Assembly: GCA_025355835.1 (NCBI GenBank)
Contig: JANXYW010000018.1
Coordinates: forward strand, 1 to 7,547
Length of the DNA: 7,547 bases
Direction of reading: 5' to 3'
From: Chloroflexota bacterium
Lineage (GTDB): Bacteria > Chloroflexota > Dehalococcoidia > DSTF01 > JACRBR01
The translations under genes and the position numbers were made by a program. The notes under the pieces were generated by a model. That model was not told where the DNA came from and ran no database searches. It saw nothing but the letters and a program-made list of their open reading frames with translations. Positions 1 through 6,418 of the stretch are shown piece after piece (positions within the stretch are counted from its first letter, which is position 1; every line of letters begins with the position of its first letter).

Positions 1-705
1 CTCGTCGTCGGCCACGATGCCGCCGAGTGACAGCAACGCTGTCTGTAGCCGCTCCGTCGCTTCCGGTACCGACGAAACATCGTCGAGCCACACCGGCGCA
101 CCGACGCGCACGCTGACTGCGGCCGCGCGCGGTACGCGTTCGCCTTTCGGCATGACGTTGCGCAGACCTTCGGTGAAGATCGGTACCACCGGCACCTTCG
201 CCTCCAGCGCCAGGATGGCGACGCCGTGGCGGAATTGGCGCACTTCGCCCGAAGTCGATCGCGTGCCCTCTGGGAAGATGACGACGGACCAGCCGCGCCG
301 CAATAACTCCTGCGCGTAGTCCAGCGTCGCGCTGCCGCCGCCGCGGACGATGGGAAACGTGTTGAAGAACAGTGAGTACCACCACGTGCGTTTGCCGCGC
401 CGGTAGAACCGGTCGGCCGCAGCACCAACGGCCGTCTCGCGCCGGATGCGCTCCGGCAGCACCGAAAGCGCCACCGGCGTATCGAAATGCGAGCTGTGGT
501 TGGCGATGATGATCGCCGGCCCGTGTACCGAAGCGAAGTGCTCGACGCCCGACACCGTCATCGGTTGGCAGTAGGCATCGACGTGCCGCGTGATCACCCA
601 TTGGCGGCCGATACGACGCACGACGCGCGCCAGCATCGATGTCTGCCAGCGATGGGGTTCGCTTCTGAAGTCGGGCTCGGTTCGCGTGTTCACCAAAACG
701 GCCAT
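1..705 (-). CDS. PlsC-family lysophospholipid acyltransferase (C-terminus cut by window edge)
   Basis: Transfers an acyl chain to a lysophospholipid, most likely 1-acylglycerol-3-phosphate to phosphatidic acid, at the cytoplasmic face of the membrane. The reading frame stays open for 235 codons to the left edge, so no stop is seen. The catalytic HX4D block is NHSSHFD (His70, Asp75). The substrate-binding block FPEGTR is at residues 144-149, and the VPVVPI block is at about 171-176. There is no hydrophobic N-terminal helix, so it is probably peripheral to the membrane. The ATG at 705 is preceded by GGAG about six bases upstream. Family members are often 230-260 residues, so little seems to be missing. 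It diverges from the beta-CASP gene across a 225-base gap. The family is secure; the exact acceptor (glycerophospholipid, ornithine lipid or other) cannot be told from sequence. Confidence 0.9.
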   Translation of the reverse strand, partial: MAVLVNTRTEPDFRSEPHRWQTSMLARVVRRIGRQWVITRHVDAYCQPMTVSGVEHFASVHGPAIIIANHSSHFDTPVALSVLPERIRRETAVGAAADRFYRRGKRTWWYSLFFNTFPIVRGGGSATLDYAQELLRRGWSVVIFPEGTRSTSGEVRQFRHGVAILALEAKVPVVPIFTEGLRNVMPKGERVPRAAAVSVRVGAPVWLDDVSSVPEATERLQTALLSLGGIVADDE

Positions 706-930
706 GATGCTTCTCCTTCGTCTGCGCCCCCGCGAACGCCTCGACCCCAACGTAGCTCCAGCACGTTACGCGCAGATATCAGGAAAGTGCGTATTTTGTT
801 ACGTCTGCCCGCCGCGCTCGCCCGTTGGAAGCGACTATTCCATCGCCCCTCGCGAAAGCCATTGGCCCCCCGCGCCCTGACCGATACCATCGCCTCAACA
901 CCCGTCGCGAACAGGAATCGGAGCGCGTGT
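706..930. other. Divergent intergenic region between acyltransferase and beta-CASP gene
   Basis: A 225-base gap from which two genes are transcribed outwards. It holds the ribosome site of the minus-strand acyltransferase at about 710-716. On the plus strand it holds the promoter and ribosome site of the beta-CASP gene. The stretch at about 770-800 is richer in A and T than its surroundings and could carry the minus-strand promoter, but I could not fix convincing boxes. No convincing small gene is visible. The long open frame that crosses this gap from 487 is the antisense of the acyltransferase and not a real N-terminal extension. Confidence 0.6.
862..890 (+). promoter_or_regulatory. Probable sigma70-type promoter of the beta-CASP gene
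   Basis: A -35 box TTGGCC (862-867; 4 of 6 match to TTGACA) and a -10 box TACCAT (885-890; 4 of 6 match to TATAAT) are separated by exactly 17 bases. A start near 897 would give a leader of about 34 bases containing the GGAG ribosome site at 920-923. The geometry is right for a housekeeping promoter. The boxes were found by eye and not scored. Confidence 0.45.
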
Positions 931-2340
931 ATGGACTTCAAACTTTCGTTTCAGGGCGCGGCGGGCACGGTCACCGGCTCCCGGCATCTGCTCACCATAG
1001 ATAGCCACCAGCTGCTCGTCGATTCGGGCATGTTCCAGGGCGGCAAGGCGCTGCGCGAACTGAACTGGCGTAAGCCGGACTTCAACCCAACGTCGGTTGC
1101 GAACATCATCCTCACGCACGCGCATCTCGACCACTGCGGCTCGCTGCCTCGGCTCGTGCGCGACGGGTTTCGCGGCACGATTCACTGCACGCCGCCGACG
1201 CGCGAGTTGGCGCAGCTGATCCTGCTCGACTCCGCGAAGCTACAGGAGGAGGACGCGCACTACGCGAACAAGAAGGGATACAGCAAGCACGCTCCCGCAG
1301 AGCCGCTCTACAACAGCGACGATGTGGATCGCACGATGCGGCTGTTCCGCGCGCACGACTACCACCAGCCGTTCGATCTCGACGGCGGCGTCACAGTCGA
1401 GTTCTTCGAGGCGGGCCACATCCTTGGTGCCGCGTTCGCGATAGTACGCACGCAGGCCGGAGGCCGCGACACGACGATCGTCTTCAGCGGCGACATCGGC
1501 CGGTACAACGTGCCGCTGCACAACGATCCGGAGCCGCTGCCGACGTGCGACGCGCTCGTCATCGAATCGACGTACGGCAATCGCGTGCACGATGCGACGC
1601 CGCTGATCGACCAGATCCGCAAGCCGTTTTGCGACACGCTGAACCGCGGCGGCATCATTCTCATCCCGGCGTTCGCTGTCGCACGCGCGCAGCTCATCAT
1701 GCTGATGCTGAGGGAACTGATGGAGTCCGGCGAGATCTCCGAGATCCCGATCCACATCGATAGCCCGATGGCCGTCAAGGTGACCGAGATCTACCACAAG
1801 TACGCCGGCACGCGGGACCTCGACGCGTCGCTGACGCAGGCCGAGTGGCAGCACCTGTTCCCGAAGGACGTGCAATTCCACAGCAGCGTCGAAGAATCGA
1901 AGGAGCTCAATCGCCTGACTGGTGCGCGGGTGATCATCGCTGCCAGCGGCATGCTCACGGGCGGCCGCGTGCTGCATCATTTGGAGCGGCTGGCGCCCGA
2001 TCCGAAGAACCTCATCGTGCTGGCCGGGTTTCAGGCGGGGGGCACGCGCGGGCGTTTGCTCATCGATGGTGCGACTTCGCTGCGGATGCACGGCGCGGAG
2101 ATCCCCGTGCGCGCCCAGGTGATCTCGCTGCTCGGGCTGTCGGCGCATGCCGACAGCAACGAGCTGATGCGTTGGGTTGGCTCCGCCGCACCATCGCCCA
2201 AGATGGGCTTCGTCGTGCACGGCGAGCCGGAAGGATCCGCCGCGCTGTCAAAGCGTTTGACGGACGAACTGCACCTCAAGGCGTACGTCCCCAAGCTCGG
2301 CGAAGTCTTCGACCTCAACGCGCTGCTGCCCGCGGGTTAG
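931..2340 (+). CDS. MBL-fold / beta-CASP RNA-processing family protein (CPSF73-like nuclease)
   Basis: A 469-residue zinc-dependent hydrolase of the metallo-beta-lactamase superfamily with the beta-CASP insert and RNA-specificity tail, related to archaeal and eukaryotic CPSF73-type nucleases. All metal-ligand motifs are present: HAHLDH (His63, His65, Asp67, His68), AGH (His163) and SGD (Asp188). The beta-CASP motifs follow: A (Glu212 in ESTYG), B (His406 in LSAHAD) and C (His430 in VVHGE). It should therefore be catalytically competent, acting on RNA in the cytoplasm; bacterial members of this subfamily are rarely characterised. I chose the ATG at 931 because homology begins at MDFKLSFQGA, GGAG lies at 920-923 with a 7-base spacer, and a promoter sits at 862-890. 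An in-frame start at 487 would add 148 residues with no family resemblance. The length fits the 450-470 residues usual for the family. Confidence 0.9.
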   Translation: MDFKLSFQGAAGTVTGSRHLLTIDSHQLLVDSGMFQGGKALRELNWRKPDFNPTSVANIILTHAHLDHCGSLPRLVRDGFRGTIHCTPPTRELAQLILLDSAKLQEEDAHYANKKGYSKHAPAEPLYNSDDVDRTMRLFRAHDYHQPFDLDGGVTVEFFEAGHILGAAFAIVRTQAGGRDTTIVFSGDIGRYNVPLHNDPEPLPTCDALVIESTYGNRVHDATPLIDQIRKPFCDTLNRGGIILIPAFAVARAQLIMLMLRELMESGEISEIPIHIDSPMAVKVTEIYHKYAGTRDLDASLTQAEWQHLFPKDVQFHSSVEESKELNRLTGARVIIAASGMLTGGRVLHHLERLAPDPKNLIVLAGFQAGGTRGRLLIDGATSLRMHGAEIPVRAQVISLLGLSAHADSNELMRWVGSAAPSPKMGFVVHGEPEGSAALSKRLTDELHLKAYVPKLGEVFDLNALLPAG

Positions 2341-2341
2341 C

Positions 2342-2391
2342 CACGACGGGTTAACCACGAAGGACACGAAGGGTAAGGACCACGAAGGGGG
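2342..2391. repeat. CACGAAGG short repeats (four imperfect copies)
   Basis: The octamer CACGAAGG begins at 2356, 2365 and 2381, with a one-mismatch copy CACGACGG at 2342. The first two exact copies are nine bases apart. The cluster starts right after the beta-CASP stop codon. A closely related cluster with CACGGAGG units is at 6364-6389, so this is a repeat class shared by two gaps in the window. It is too short and irregular to be a CRISPR array. Confidence 0.7.
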
Positions 2392-2407
2392 TAGATGGAC
2401 GCGGGAT

Positions 2408-2427
2408 CACAGCCGGCGCTGGCTGTG
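2408..2427. terminator. Hairpin in the convergent gap, possible bidirectional terminator
   Basis: A perfect seven-base-pair inverted repeat, CACAGCC with GGCTGTG, around a six-base loop. It lies 67 bases past the plus-strand stop and about 75 bases past the minus-strand stop of the converging genes, where a shared terminator would be expected. No T run follows on either strand, so classical intrinsic termination is doubtful. It could be a transcript-end stabilising hairpin. Confidence 0.35.
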
Positions 2428-2455
2428 CTTCGGCGTAGGCGGACGGCGCGCTTAC

Positions 2456-2475
2456 CTCCCGCGTTCTACCGGGAG
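2456..2475. terminator. Second hairpin in the convergent gap
   Basis: CTCCCG (2456-2461) pairs perfectly with CGGGAG (2470-2475) over an eight-base loop. It is 26 bases past the anti-sigma stop on the minus strand, a normal position for a transcript-end hairpin. No T tract accompanies it, so terminator function is a guess from position. Confidence 0.3.
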
Positions 2476-2476
2476 C

Positions 2477-2504
2477 GAACTACGAACTGTGAACTGCAAA
2501 CTCA
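2477..2504. repeat. Tandem heptamer array, GAACTNN x4
   Basis: Four head-to-tail seven-base units (GAACTAC, GAACTGT, GAACTGC, AAACTCA) with five conserved positions, the last unit having one change. The array runs into the stop codon of the anti-sigma gene (2502-2504). A different but also seven-base tandem array lies at 6316-6350, in the other repeat-bearing gap. Confidence 0.6.
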
Positions 2505-3344
2505 CTGCAGCCCACTCTCCAACACCGTCGCGCCCGTGTGTTGTGTGGTTGCGGTCGAGGGCTCGATGGTGACGGCGAAGCCGCGGAACGCGCCGTGATC
2601 CTGTCCGCTGGCCAGGTCGCGGACGATGAGGCGCCCGGCGCCCGTCTGGTCGACATCGAAGGCGCCGCCACGCGTCCACGCGTTCTCGTACACGATCCAC
2701 ATGCAATACGTCTTACCCTCGGGCAGCGCCGGCAGGTTGCTCGTGACCAGCGCGCCGAGCCCGCCGGTGCGACTCCAGATGTAGCGTCCGCTGGCGGCAG
2801 GCGCGGCGTTTGTGCCCGACATCGGCAGCCGCTGCAGGTCGGGCCGCGACACGATATCGAGCACGGCATCCTGATCGCTTCCGAGGCTGACGTTTTTCGC
2901 CGATGCCTGTACCAGCTCCGTGCGCATCGTCGCAAACTGGTTCGATTGCGCCGTCGCGTCGGTTCGGACGCGCGCCTCTCGATCGCGCAAATCGCTGACC
3001 TGCGTCTGCAGATAGCCGCCCCACGTCAGCGCGCCGATGCCGAACGCAACCGCGGCTGCGGCGCCGGCGAACCACCATCGTGATGCGTTCGCCGCTCGCC
3101 GCGCCGGCAAGTCGCTCATCACCGAGGCCGCCGCCATCACGCGTGCCTTCAACTGATGACTGGCGCTGACCAGCGGCACCGCCATCGCTATCGATGCCGC
3201 GCGTTCGCTCGCCGCGTCCGCCAGCAGGCGGCACGCTGCGCAGCCCGCAACGTGCGTATCGAGCGCCGCAGCCTCTTCGACGTCCAGCGCGCCAAGCGCC
3301 CAAGCGTCGATATTCTCTGCTACGCCGTCACAATCCATCTGCAT
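2502..3344 (-). CDS. RskA-type transmembrane anti-sigma factor
   Basis: A single-pass membrane protein of 280 residues that should bind and hold the ECF sigma factor encoded just upstream. The N-terminal cytoplasmic part carries the zinc-binding anti-sigma motif HVAGCAAC (His31, Cys35, Cys38), with Cys5 as a possible extra ligand. A membrane helix spans about 91-110, followed by a heptad-like helical stretch at about 112-150. An extracytoplasmic RskA-like domain covers about 155-278, recognisable by the LPALPEGKTY and FAVTIEP blocks. The ATG at 3344 overlaps the sigma stop as TGATG, so translation is probably coupled. A TTG one codon upstream is an alternative, and AGGGGGAGA lies 9-12 bases upstream. 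Regulated proteolysis after a signal is the known mode for RskA; the signal here is unknown. Confidence 0.9.
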   Translation of the reverse strand: MQMDCDGVAENIDAWALGALDVEEAAALDTHVAGCAACRLLADAASERAASIAMAVPLVSASHQLKARVMAAASVMSDLPARRAANASRWWFAGAAAAVAFGIGALTWGGYLQTQVSDLRDREARVRTDATAQSNQFATMRTELVQASAKNVSLGSDQDAVLDIVSRPDLQRLPMSGTNAAPAASGRYIWSRTGGLGALVTSNLPALPEGKTYCMWIVYENAWTRGGAFDVDQTGAGRLIVRDLASGQDHGAFRGFAVTIEPSTATTQHTGATVLESGLQ

Positions 3345-3940
3345 CAAGAGTTGCGGTCTCTCCCCCTGCGCTCCTCGAGCGCCACGCGCATCTTTTGCAT
3401 TCCGAGACGAATCCGCGTCTTCACCGTTCCGAGCGGCTGCCCCAGTTGGTTCGCTATCTCCTGCTGTGTCAGTCCGCCGAAGTATGCGAGCTGAATCGCC
3501 AGCTTCTGCTCCTGCGGCAACACCTCTAACGCCTTTCGCACCGCGCGTCGCTCATCCGCCAGCACCGTCGCAAGCGCCGGGTCGTCGCGCTCGTCGGTGC
3601 TGGGGATCACATCCTCTTCTTCTCCAGCGACCGGCGGCAGCGCTTCGCGCCGTAGCCGCCGCCCCGTGCTGCGCCGCACATCGATCGACCGGTTGCGGGT
3701 GACGCTCAGCAGCCACGTGACGAACTTTCCCCGCTTCAGATCGAACTGCTCCGGCCGCCGCCACACGCGCAGAAAGACGTCCTGTGTAACATCTTCGGCA
3801 ACGTGCGTATCCGCCACGACGCGGAGCGCGACGGAGTACACCAGATCGCTGTACCGGTCGTAGAGCGCGCCGAACGCACCGAGATCCTTCCCGGCCAGCC
3901 GGTCCATCAACTCGTCGTCCCGGAAGCCCGTGTAATCCAC
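3344..3940 (-). CDS. ECF-type RNA polymerase sigma factor (SigK-like)
   Basis: A 198-residue group 4 sigma factor that would direct RNA polymerase to a stress regulon. Region 2 is at about 26-92 (RYSDLVYSVALRV, then EDVTQDVFLRVW and FVTWLLSVTRN). Region 4 is at about 138-188, with the helix-turn-helix in LTQQEIANQLGQPLGTVKTR. A charged linker at about 100-130 joins them. There is no region 1.1 or 3, as expected for ECF sigmas. The start is GTG at 3940, supported by AAGGAG (3950-3955) nine bases upstream. The stop overlaps the ATG of the anti-sigma gene by one base. Pairing with an RskA-type anti-sigma points to the SigK-like group, inferred from the partner more than from sigma signatures. 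Target promoters cannot be predicted from this window. Confidence 0.93.
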   Translation of the reverse strand: MDYTGFRDDELMDRLAGKDLGAFGALYDRYSDLVYSVALRVVADTHVAEDVTQDVFLRVWRRPEQFDLKRGKFVTWLLSVTRNRSIDVRRSTGRRLRREALPPVAGEEEDVIPSTDERDDPALATVLADERRAVRKALEVLPQEQKLAIQLAYFGGLTQQEIANQLGQPLGTVKTRIRLGMQKMRVALEERRGRDRNS

Positions 3941-4035
3941 GTGCTCCTACTCCTTACGTCTCAGGCGCGCCCGGAGATTCGGGCTGCCAGCACCGTTGTA
4001 GCAAGATAAGGGCTGGTTGGTTAGGATCGCCGGGT
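3941..4035 (-). other. Gap between lipoprotein and sigma genes
   Basis: 95 bases. On the minus strand this is the leader of the sigma gene. It contains AAGGAG at 3950-3955 and a five-base-pair hairpin, GCCCG (3969-3973) with CGGGC (3980-3984). A six-base-pair hairpin, GCCGGG (4029-4034) with CCCGGC (4043-4048), straddles the TAA stop of the upstream lipoprotein gene but lacks a T run. I could not assign a convincing promoter, so read-through from the stress protein and lipoprotein genes is possible. Confidence 0.45.
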
Positions 4036-4506
4036 TTACCCGCCCGGCTGGGCGCCCGGAACCACGTCCTGGACGGTGATTTCCGAAGCTACGAGGGCGT
4101 CATGCCGGTCGTTTAGCACACCGCGGGCGATGATCCGGTCCGAGGTACGGACATCCTTGAGCTGGAGCCGCCCGCCGGTCGCCTTCCGGATGACGGTCGT
4201 TCCATCGACGGCGATCTGCGTGACAGACGCGCCCTGTAGGCGCTTAATCTCGATCTTGCTGCCGTTCAGGTTCAGTCCGCCGACGATGCCGGTGACCTCG
4301 AGGACATCGCCCGATGCGGGCTGCGTTGCGGCGGGCGTCAGGCCGGTGGTCGGTCGCGCCGCGGGCGTGCTGGCGGTCGGCGATGCAGCGGCGCTCGGCG
4401 TGGACGCCGGCTTTGTCGTAGCGGTAGCGCTGGATTTGGAGTCGCTGCCGCACGCCGAGGCGGCGGCGGCGAGCACAATCGCGGCGGAGAAGAGCAATAT
4501 ACGCAT
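4036..4506 (-). CDS. Small lipoprotein with DUF5666-like beta-rich domain
   Basis: A 156-residue predicted exported lipoprotein of unknown function. Residues 1-18 form a signal peptide (MR, then a hydrophobic core) ending at a lipobox-like AASAC, so Cys19 would be lipidated. Residues 20-65 are a Ser/Thr/Ala/Pro-rich linker typical of surface-tethered proteins. Residues 67-148 form a compact domain of alternating strands (VLEVTGIVGGLNLNGSKIEI, a TQIAVDGTTVIRK strand pair, LQLKDVRTSDRIIARGV), resembling the DUF5666 or OB-like fold. I chose the ATG at 4506 because it gives a standard signal peptide; the in-frame TTG at 4551 would put 15 charged residues before it. No ribosome site precedes 4506. 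TACGCT eight bases upstream could be the -10 box of a leaderless transcript. It lies 48 bases after the stress protein gene and 95 before the sigma gene, same strand. Confidence 0.75.
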   Translation of the reverse strand: MRILLFSAAIVLAAAASACGSDSKSSATATTKPASTPSAAASPTASTPAARPTTGLTPAATQPASGDVLEVTGIVGGLNLNGSKIEIKRLQGASVTQIAVDGTTVIRKATGGRLQLKDVRTSDRIIARGVLNDRHDALVASEITVQDVVPGAQPGG

Positions 4507-4554
4507 CGAGCGCCAGCGTATCGGAAATCGATCCGCCCGGCGAGCGAACAATCG

Positions 4555-5469
4555 TTACGCCTTCGCGGCCTCGGCCGGCGGCACGAGCAGCACGGGAGCC
4601 TTCCCTTGCAGCATGCGGTCGGCGGTGCTGCCCAGTGCGGCCCGCGCGATGCCGGCGCGGGCGTGCGTCGTCATCACCACCATATCTACGGACTGCTTCT
4701 CGACGACATCCATCAGCCCGTCGGCGACGGCGCCGCGCACGACGAAGGCGTCGACATCGAGCTGCTTGTTCGCGCCGCGCACTTCGCCTTCGATGCGGCG
4801 CAGGTAGGCCTTCGCGCCCGCCTCAAGCTCGTCGTCGATCTGGGGAATGTACGCGTCGGGCAGGCTGTACGGATACGCTTGCACCGCCCAGCGGACGCCG
4901 CGCACCAAGCTGAGCTTCGCGCCGAGCGGGGCGGCGATCGCCGCCGCGACGGGAAGCGCCGCCTCGGACAGCGGCGAACCGTCGAGCGGCACCATCAGGT
5001 GCTTCATCGCGATCTTGTCGGAGCGCGCCGCTACGTGTGGGCCGACGACGACGACTGGAATGTGAGACGTACGCAGCAGGCGCCCTGCGGTGCTACCGTA
5101 GATCCAGCGGCCCATGCCAGAGCGGCCGTGGGTTGCCATGACTAGCAAGCGTGCGCCGGTCTCGTCGATCGCTTTCAGAATCTCTTCGTTCGCGTCGCCC
5201 ATCCGTACGATGTCGCGCGTCTGGTCGGCGCGGCCGTAGCGTGAGCGGATGCCATCCAGGTAGGTCGTGAAGTAGTTCGTCGCCGATTTCTCGATGTCCA
5301 TCGCCATGGCCGGGAAGGTCGTGCCGAGTTCGCTCTCAGTGCCTTCCCATACGGTGACGAGCACCAGGTGCGTGTGCAGCGCTTCGGCCAGCGCCGCCGC
5401 GTACGGCAACGCCGCTTCGGCCAGTTCAGAACCGTCCAGCGGGACGATGATTGGACCTTGTTCGCGCAT
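4555..5469 (-). CDS. Tandem-domain universal stress protein (UspA family)
   Basis: A 304-residue cytoplasmic protein with two Usp domains, residues 6-144 and 157-297. Each opens with VPLDGS (Asp12, Asp163). The first has a near-standard nucleotide-binding loop, ATHG with GS at 125-126 nine residues on; the usual leading glycine is Ala112. The second has TTHA with GS at 280-281, so the middle glycine is also replaced (Ala270). Usp proteins help cells survive starvation, oxidative stress or energy stress, and those with the full glycine motif usually bind ATP; here the second site looks weakened. The ATG at 5469 has a strong AAGGAGG (5474-5480) four bases upstream. It is the first gene of a same-strand run leading to the lipoprotein, sigma and anti-sigma genes, which fits a stress role. 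Confidence 0.92.
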   Translation of the reverse strand: MREQGPIIVPLDGSELAEAALPYAAALAEALHTHLVLVTVWEGTESELGTTFPAMAMDIEKSATNYFTTYLDGIRSRYGRADQTRDIVRMGDANEEILKAIDETGARLLVMATHGRSGMGRWIYGSTAGRLLRTSHIPVVVVGPHVAARSDKIAMKHLMVPLDGSPLSEAALPVAAAIAAPLGAKLSLVRGVRWAVQAYPYSLPDAYIPQIDDELEAGAKAYLRRIEGEVRGANKQLDVDAFVVRGAVADGLMDVVEKQSVDMVVMTTHARAGIARAALGSTADRMLQGKAPVLLVPPAEAAKA

Positions 5470-5473
5470 AGCG

Positions 5474-5496
5474 CCTCCTTCTATGGCGGAATTGTA
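5474..5496 (-). promoter_or_regulatory. Likely -10 box and ribosome site of the universal stress protein gene
   Basis: On the minus strand TACAAT (5491-5496) matches TATAAT at five of six positions. A start near 5484 would leave a short leader holding AAGGAGG (5474-5480) and then the ATG at 5469. No good -35 box is found 16-18 bases upstream, so the promoter may need an activator or another sigma factor. The ribosome site is firm; the promoter is tentative. Confidence 0.35.
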
Positions 5497-5597
5497 CTAC
5501 GGCGCGGCGGCCAATCGTCCGTCGAAGGACACCGGTGCGACGTGCCGATCGGCCTGAACTAGGATTCCCGGCTCGTGCGCGGCCGATCGCCAAAACG

Positions 5598-6215
5598 CTA
5601 GCGCGAGCCGCGCAGCCGCTCCACAACGGACCAACCCGCGGGGACAGCGAGCGACGCCGCGACGAGCTTCGCCAGATCGCCCGCGATGAACGGCCACAGC
5701 CCGTAGTCCAGCGACGTGCTCCACGTGATCGGCTTGCCGACGATGTCGAACTGCTGGTGCAGCCAGATGATGCCCGGAACGTACAGCACCGCGTTCGCCA
5801 GCAGCATCGGCAGCACGATCCAGCGCGATCGGTCCCAGCCGCGCTCGGCGAACCAGCCGACGACGTAGGCCGCCAGCACAAAGCCGAACAGGTATCCGCC
5901 CGAAGCTGTCGCGATGGCGCTGATGCCGCCCAGACCGCTCGCGAACACCGGCATACCCGCCGCGCCTTCCGCCAAATACGCGAGCATCGTCGCCGCGCCG
6001 AGGCGACTGCCGTACAACGCGCCGATCAGCAGCACCGCGAACGTCTGCCCCGTGATGGGCACGGTGCTGAACGAAAAGTGATGGCTGAACCGCGCCGACA
6101 CCGCCATCAGTGCGCTGCCCACCGCAATGAGAATGATGTTCGTGATCCACGATTCCGGAACGATGCGCGACGACAGCGTGTTTCCGCGCAGCCGCATGGT
6201 GGTGACTTGCTGCAA
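5598..6215 (-). CDS. bioY: BioY, biotin-binding S component of an ECF vitamin transporter
   Basis: A 205-residue integral membrane protein that captures biotin and works with the EcfA/A'/T energising module (not in this window) to import it; some BioY proteins also transport alone. Family blocks are clear: TVPITGQTFAVLLIGALYGS (51-70), GAAGMPVFASGLGG (84-97) and SGGYLFGFVLAAYVVG (105-120). Hydrophobic helices fall near 25-43, 57-85, 103-124, 132-151 and 174-195, consistent with a six-helix S component. The start is TTG at 6215, chosen because GGAGGAG (6221-6227) stands five bases upstream; the ATG at 6197, six codons in, has no ribosome site. It lies on the same strand as bioB but 567 bases downstream of its stop, with repeats and an opposing small gene between. 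A biotin-repressor operator is not evident. Confidence 0.93.
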   Translation of the reverse strand: MQQVTTMRLRGNTLSSRIVPESWITNIILIAVGSALMAVSARFSHHFSFSTVPITGQTFAVLLIGALYGSRLGAATMLAYLAEGAAGMPVFASGLGGISAIATASGGYLFGFVLAAYVVGWFAERGWDRSRWIVLPMLLANAVLYVPGIIWLHQQFDIVGKPITWSTSLDYGLWPFIAGDLAKLVAASLAVPAGWSVVERLRGSR

Positions 6216-6227
6216 GACTGCTCCTCC
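6216..6227 (-). promoter_or_regulatory. Ribosome binding site that fixes the TTG start of bioY
   Basis: GGAGGAG on the minus strand (6221-6227), five bases before TTG (6213-6215). This near-ideal site decides for the TTG over the ATG at 6197, which is preceded by no purine-rich stretch. Confidence 0.65.
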
Positions 6228-6315
6228 GATTCGTGGTGGACACCGCCCCCGCGGTTGCCCCGCCGCATCATTCGCGACGGCCGCGCCTGCGGCAATAGTG
6301 CGTTCGTACCATTGC

Positions 6316-6350
6316 GGTCGTCGGTCGTCGGTCGTCGGTCGTCGGTCGTC
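6316..6350. repeat. Perfect tandem heptamer array, GGTCGTC x5
   Basis: Five identical seven-base copies head to tail with no interruption, followed by GGGG. Perfect identity means the array is young, under selection, or maintained by slippage. It is 10 bases from the CACGGAGG cluster. There are no spacers, so it is not a CRISPR array. Confidence 0.9.
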
Positions 6351-6363
6351 GGGGAAGATTCAC

Positions 6364-6389
6364 CACAGAGAACACGGAGGGCACGGAGG
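6364..6389. repeat. CACGGAGG nonamer repeat cluster
   Basis: Two exact CACGGAGG units begin at 6373 and 6382, with a diverged copy CACAGAGA at 6364; the period is nine bases. It differs at one position from the CACGAAGG units at 2356-2388, so both clusters belong to the same repeat class. Similar sequences recur between genes in many environmental bacterial genomes, as far as I recall; no function is known to me. Confidence 0.65.
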
Positions 6390-6418
6390 TTAGTTGGGGT
6401 CGAGTGAGGTCGTCCGTC

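Noticed and set aside
487..930. N-terminal extension of the beta-CASP frame to 487
   Set aside because: This part is the antisense of the acyltransferase and of the intergenic gap and has no resemblance to the family. A promoter, ribosome site and family start all point to 931.
1240..2220. 326-codon minus-strand open frame inside the beta-CASP gene
   Set aside because: A GC-rich antisense shadow: Arg/Val/Asp/Glu-rich with no recognisable domain, fully opposite a conserved enzyme.
3969..3984. CCGAAT-type -10 box of a SigK-like promoter before the sigma gene
   Set aside because: CCGAAT occurs on the minus strand, but I could not find a matching -35 box at a suitable distance, and six-base matches are common in this composition.
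4029..4048. Intrinsic terminator over the lipoprotein stop codon
   Set aside because: A six-base-pair hairpin exists, but no T run follows and it overlaps the stop codon, so termination is not supported.
4076..4807. 243-codon plus-strand frame opposite the lipoprotein and stress protein
   Set aside because: Low-complexity shadow of two well-supported minus-strand genes; no start signals.
6316..6389. CRISPR-like array
   Set aside because: The units are 7 and 9 bases long, directly abutting, with no spacers and no cas gene nearby.
5535..6407. 290-codon plus-strand open frame opposite bioY
   Set aside because: Composition is Arg/Gln/Asp-rich without a domain, it covers a clear bioY on the other strand, and its C-terminus translates the heptamer array.
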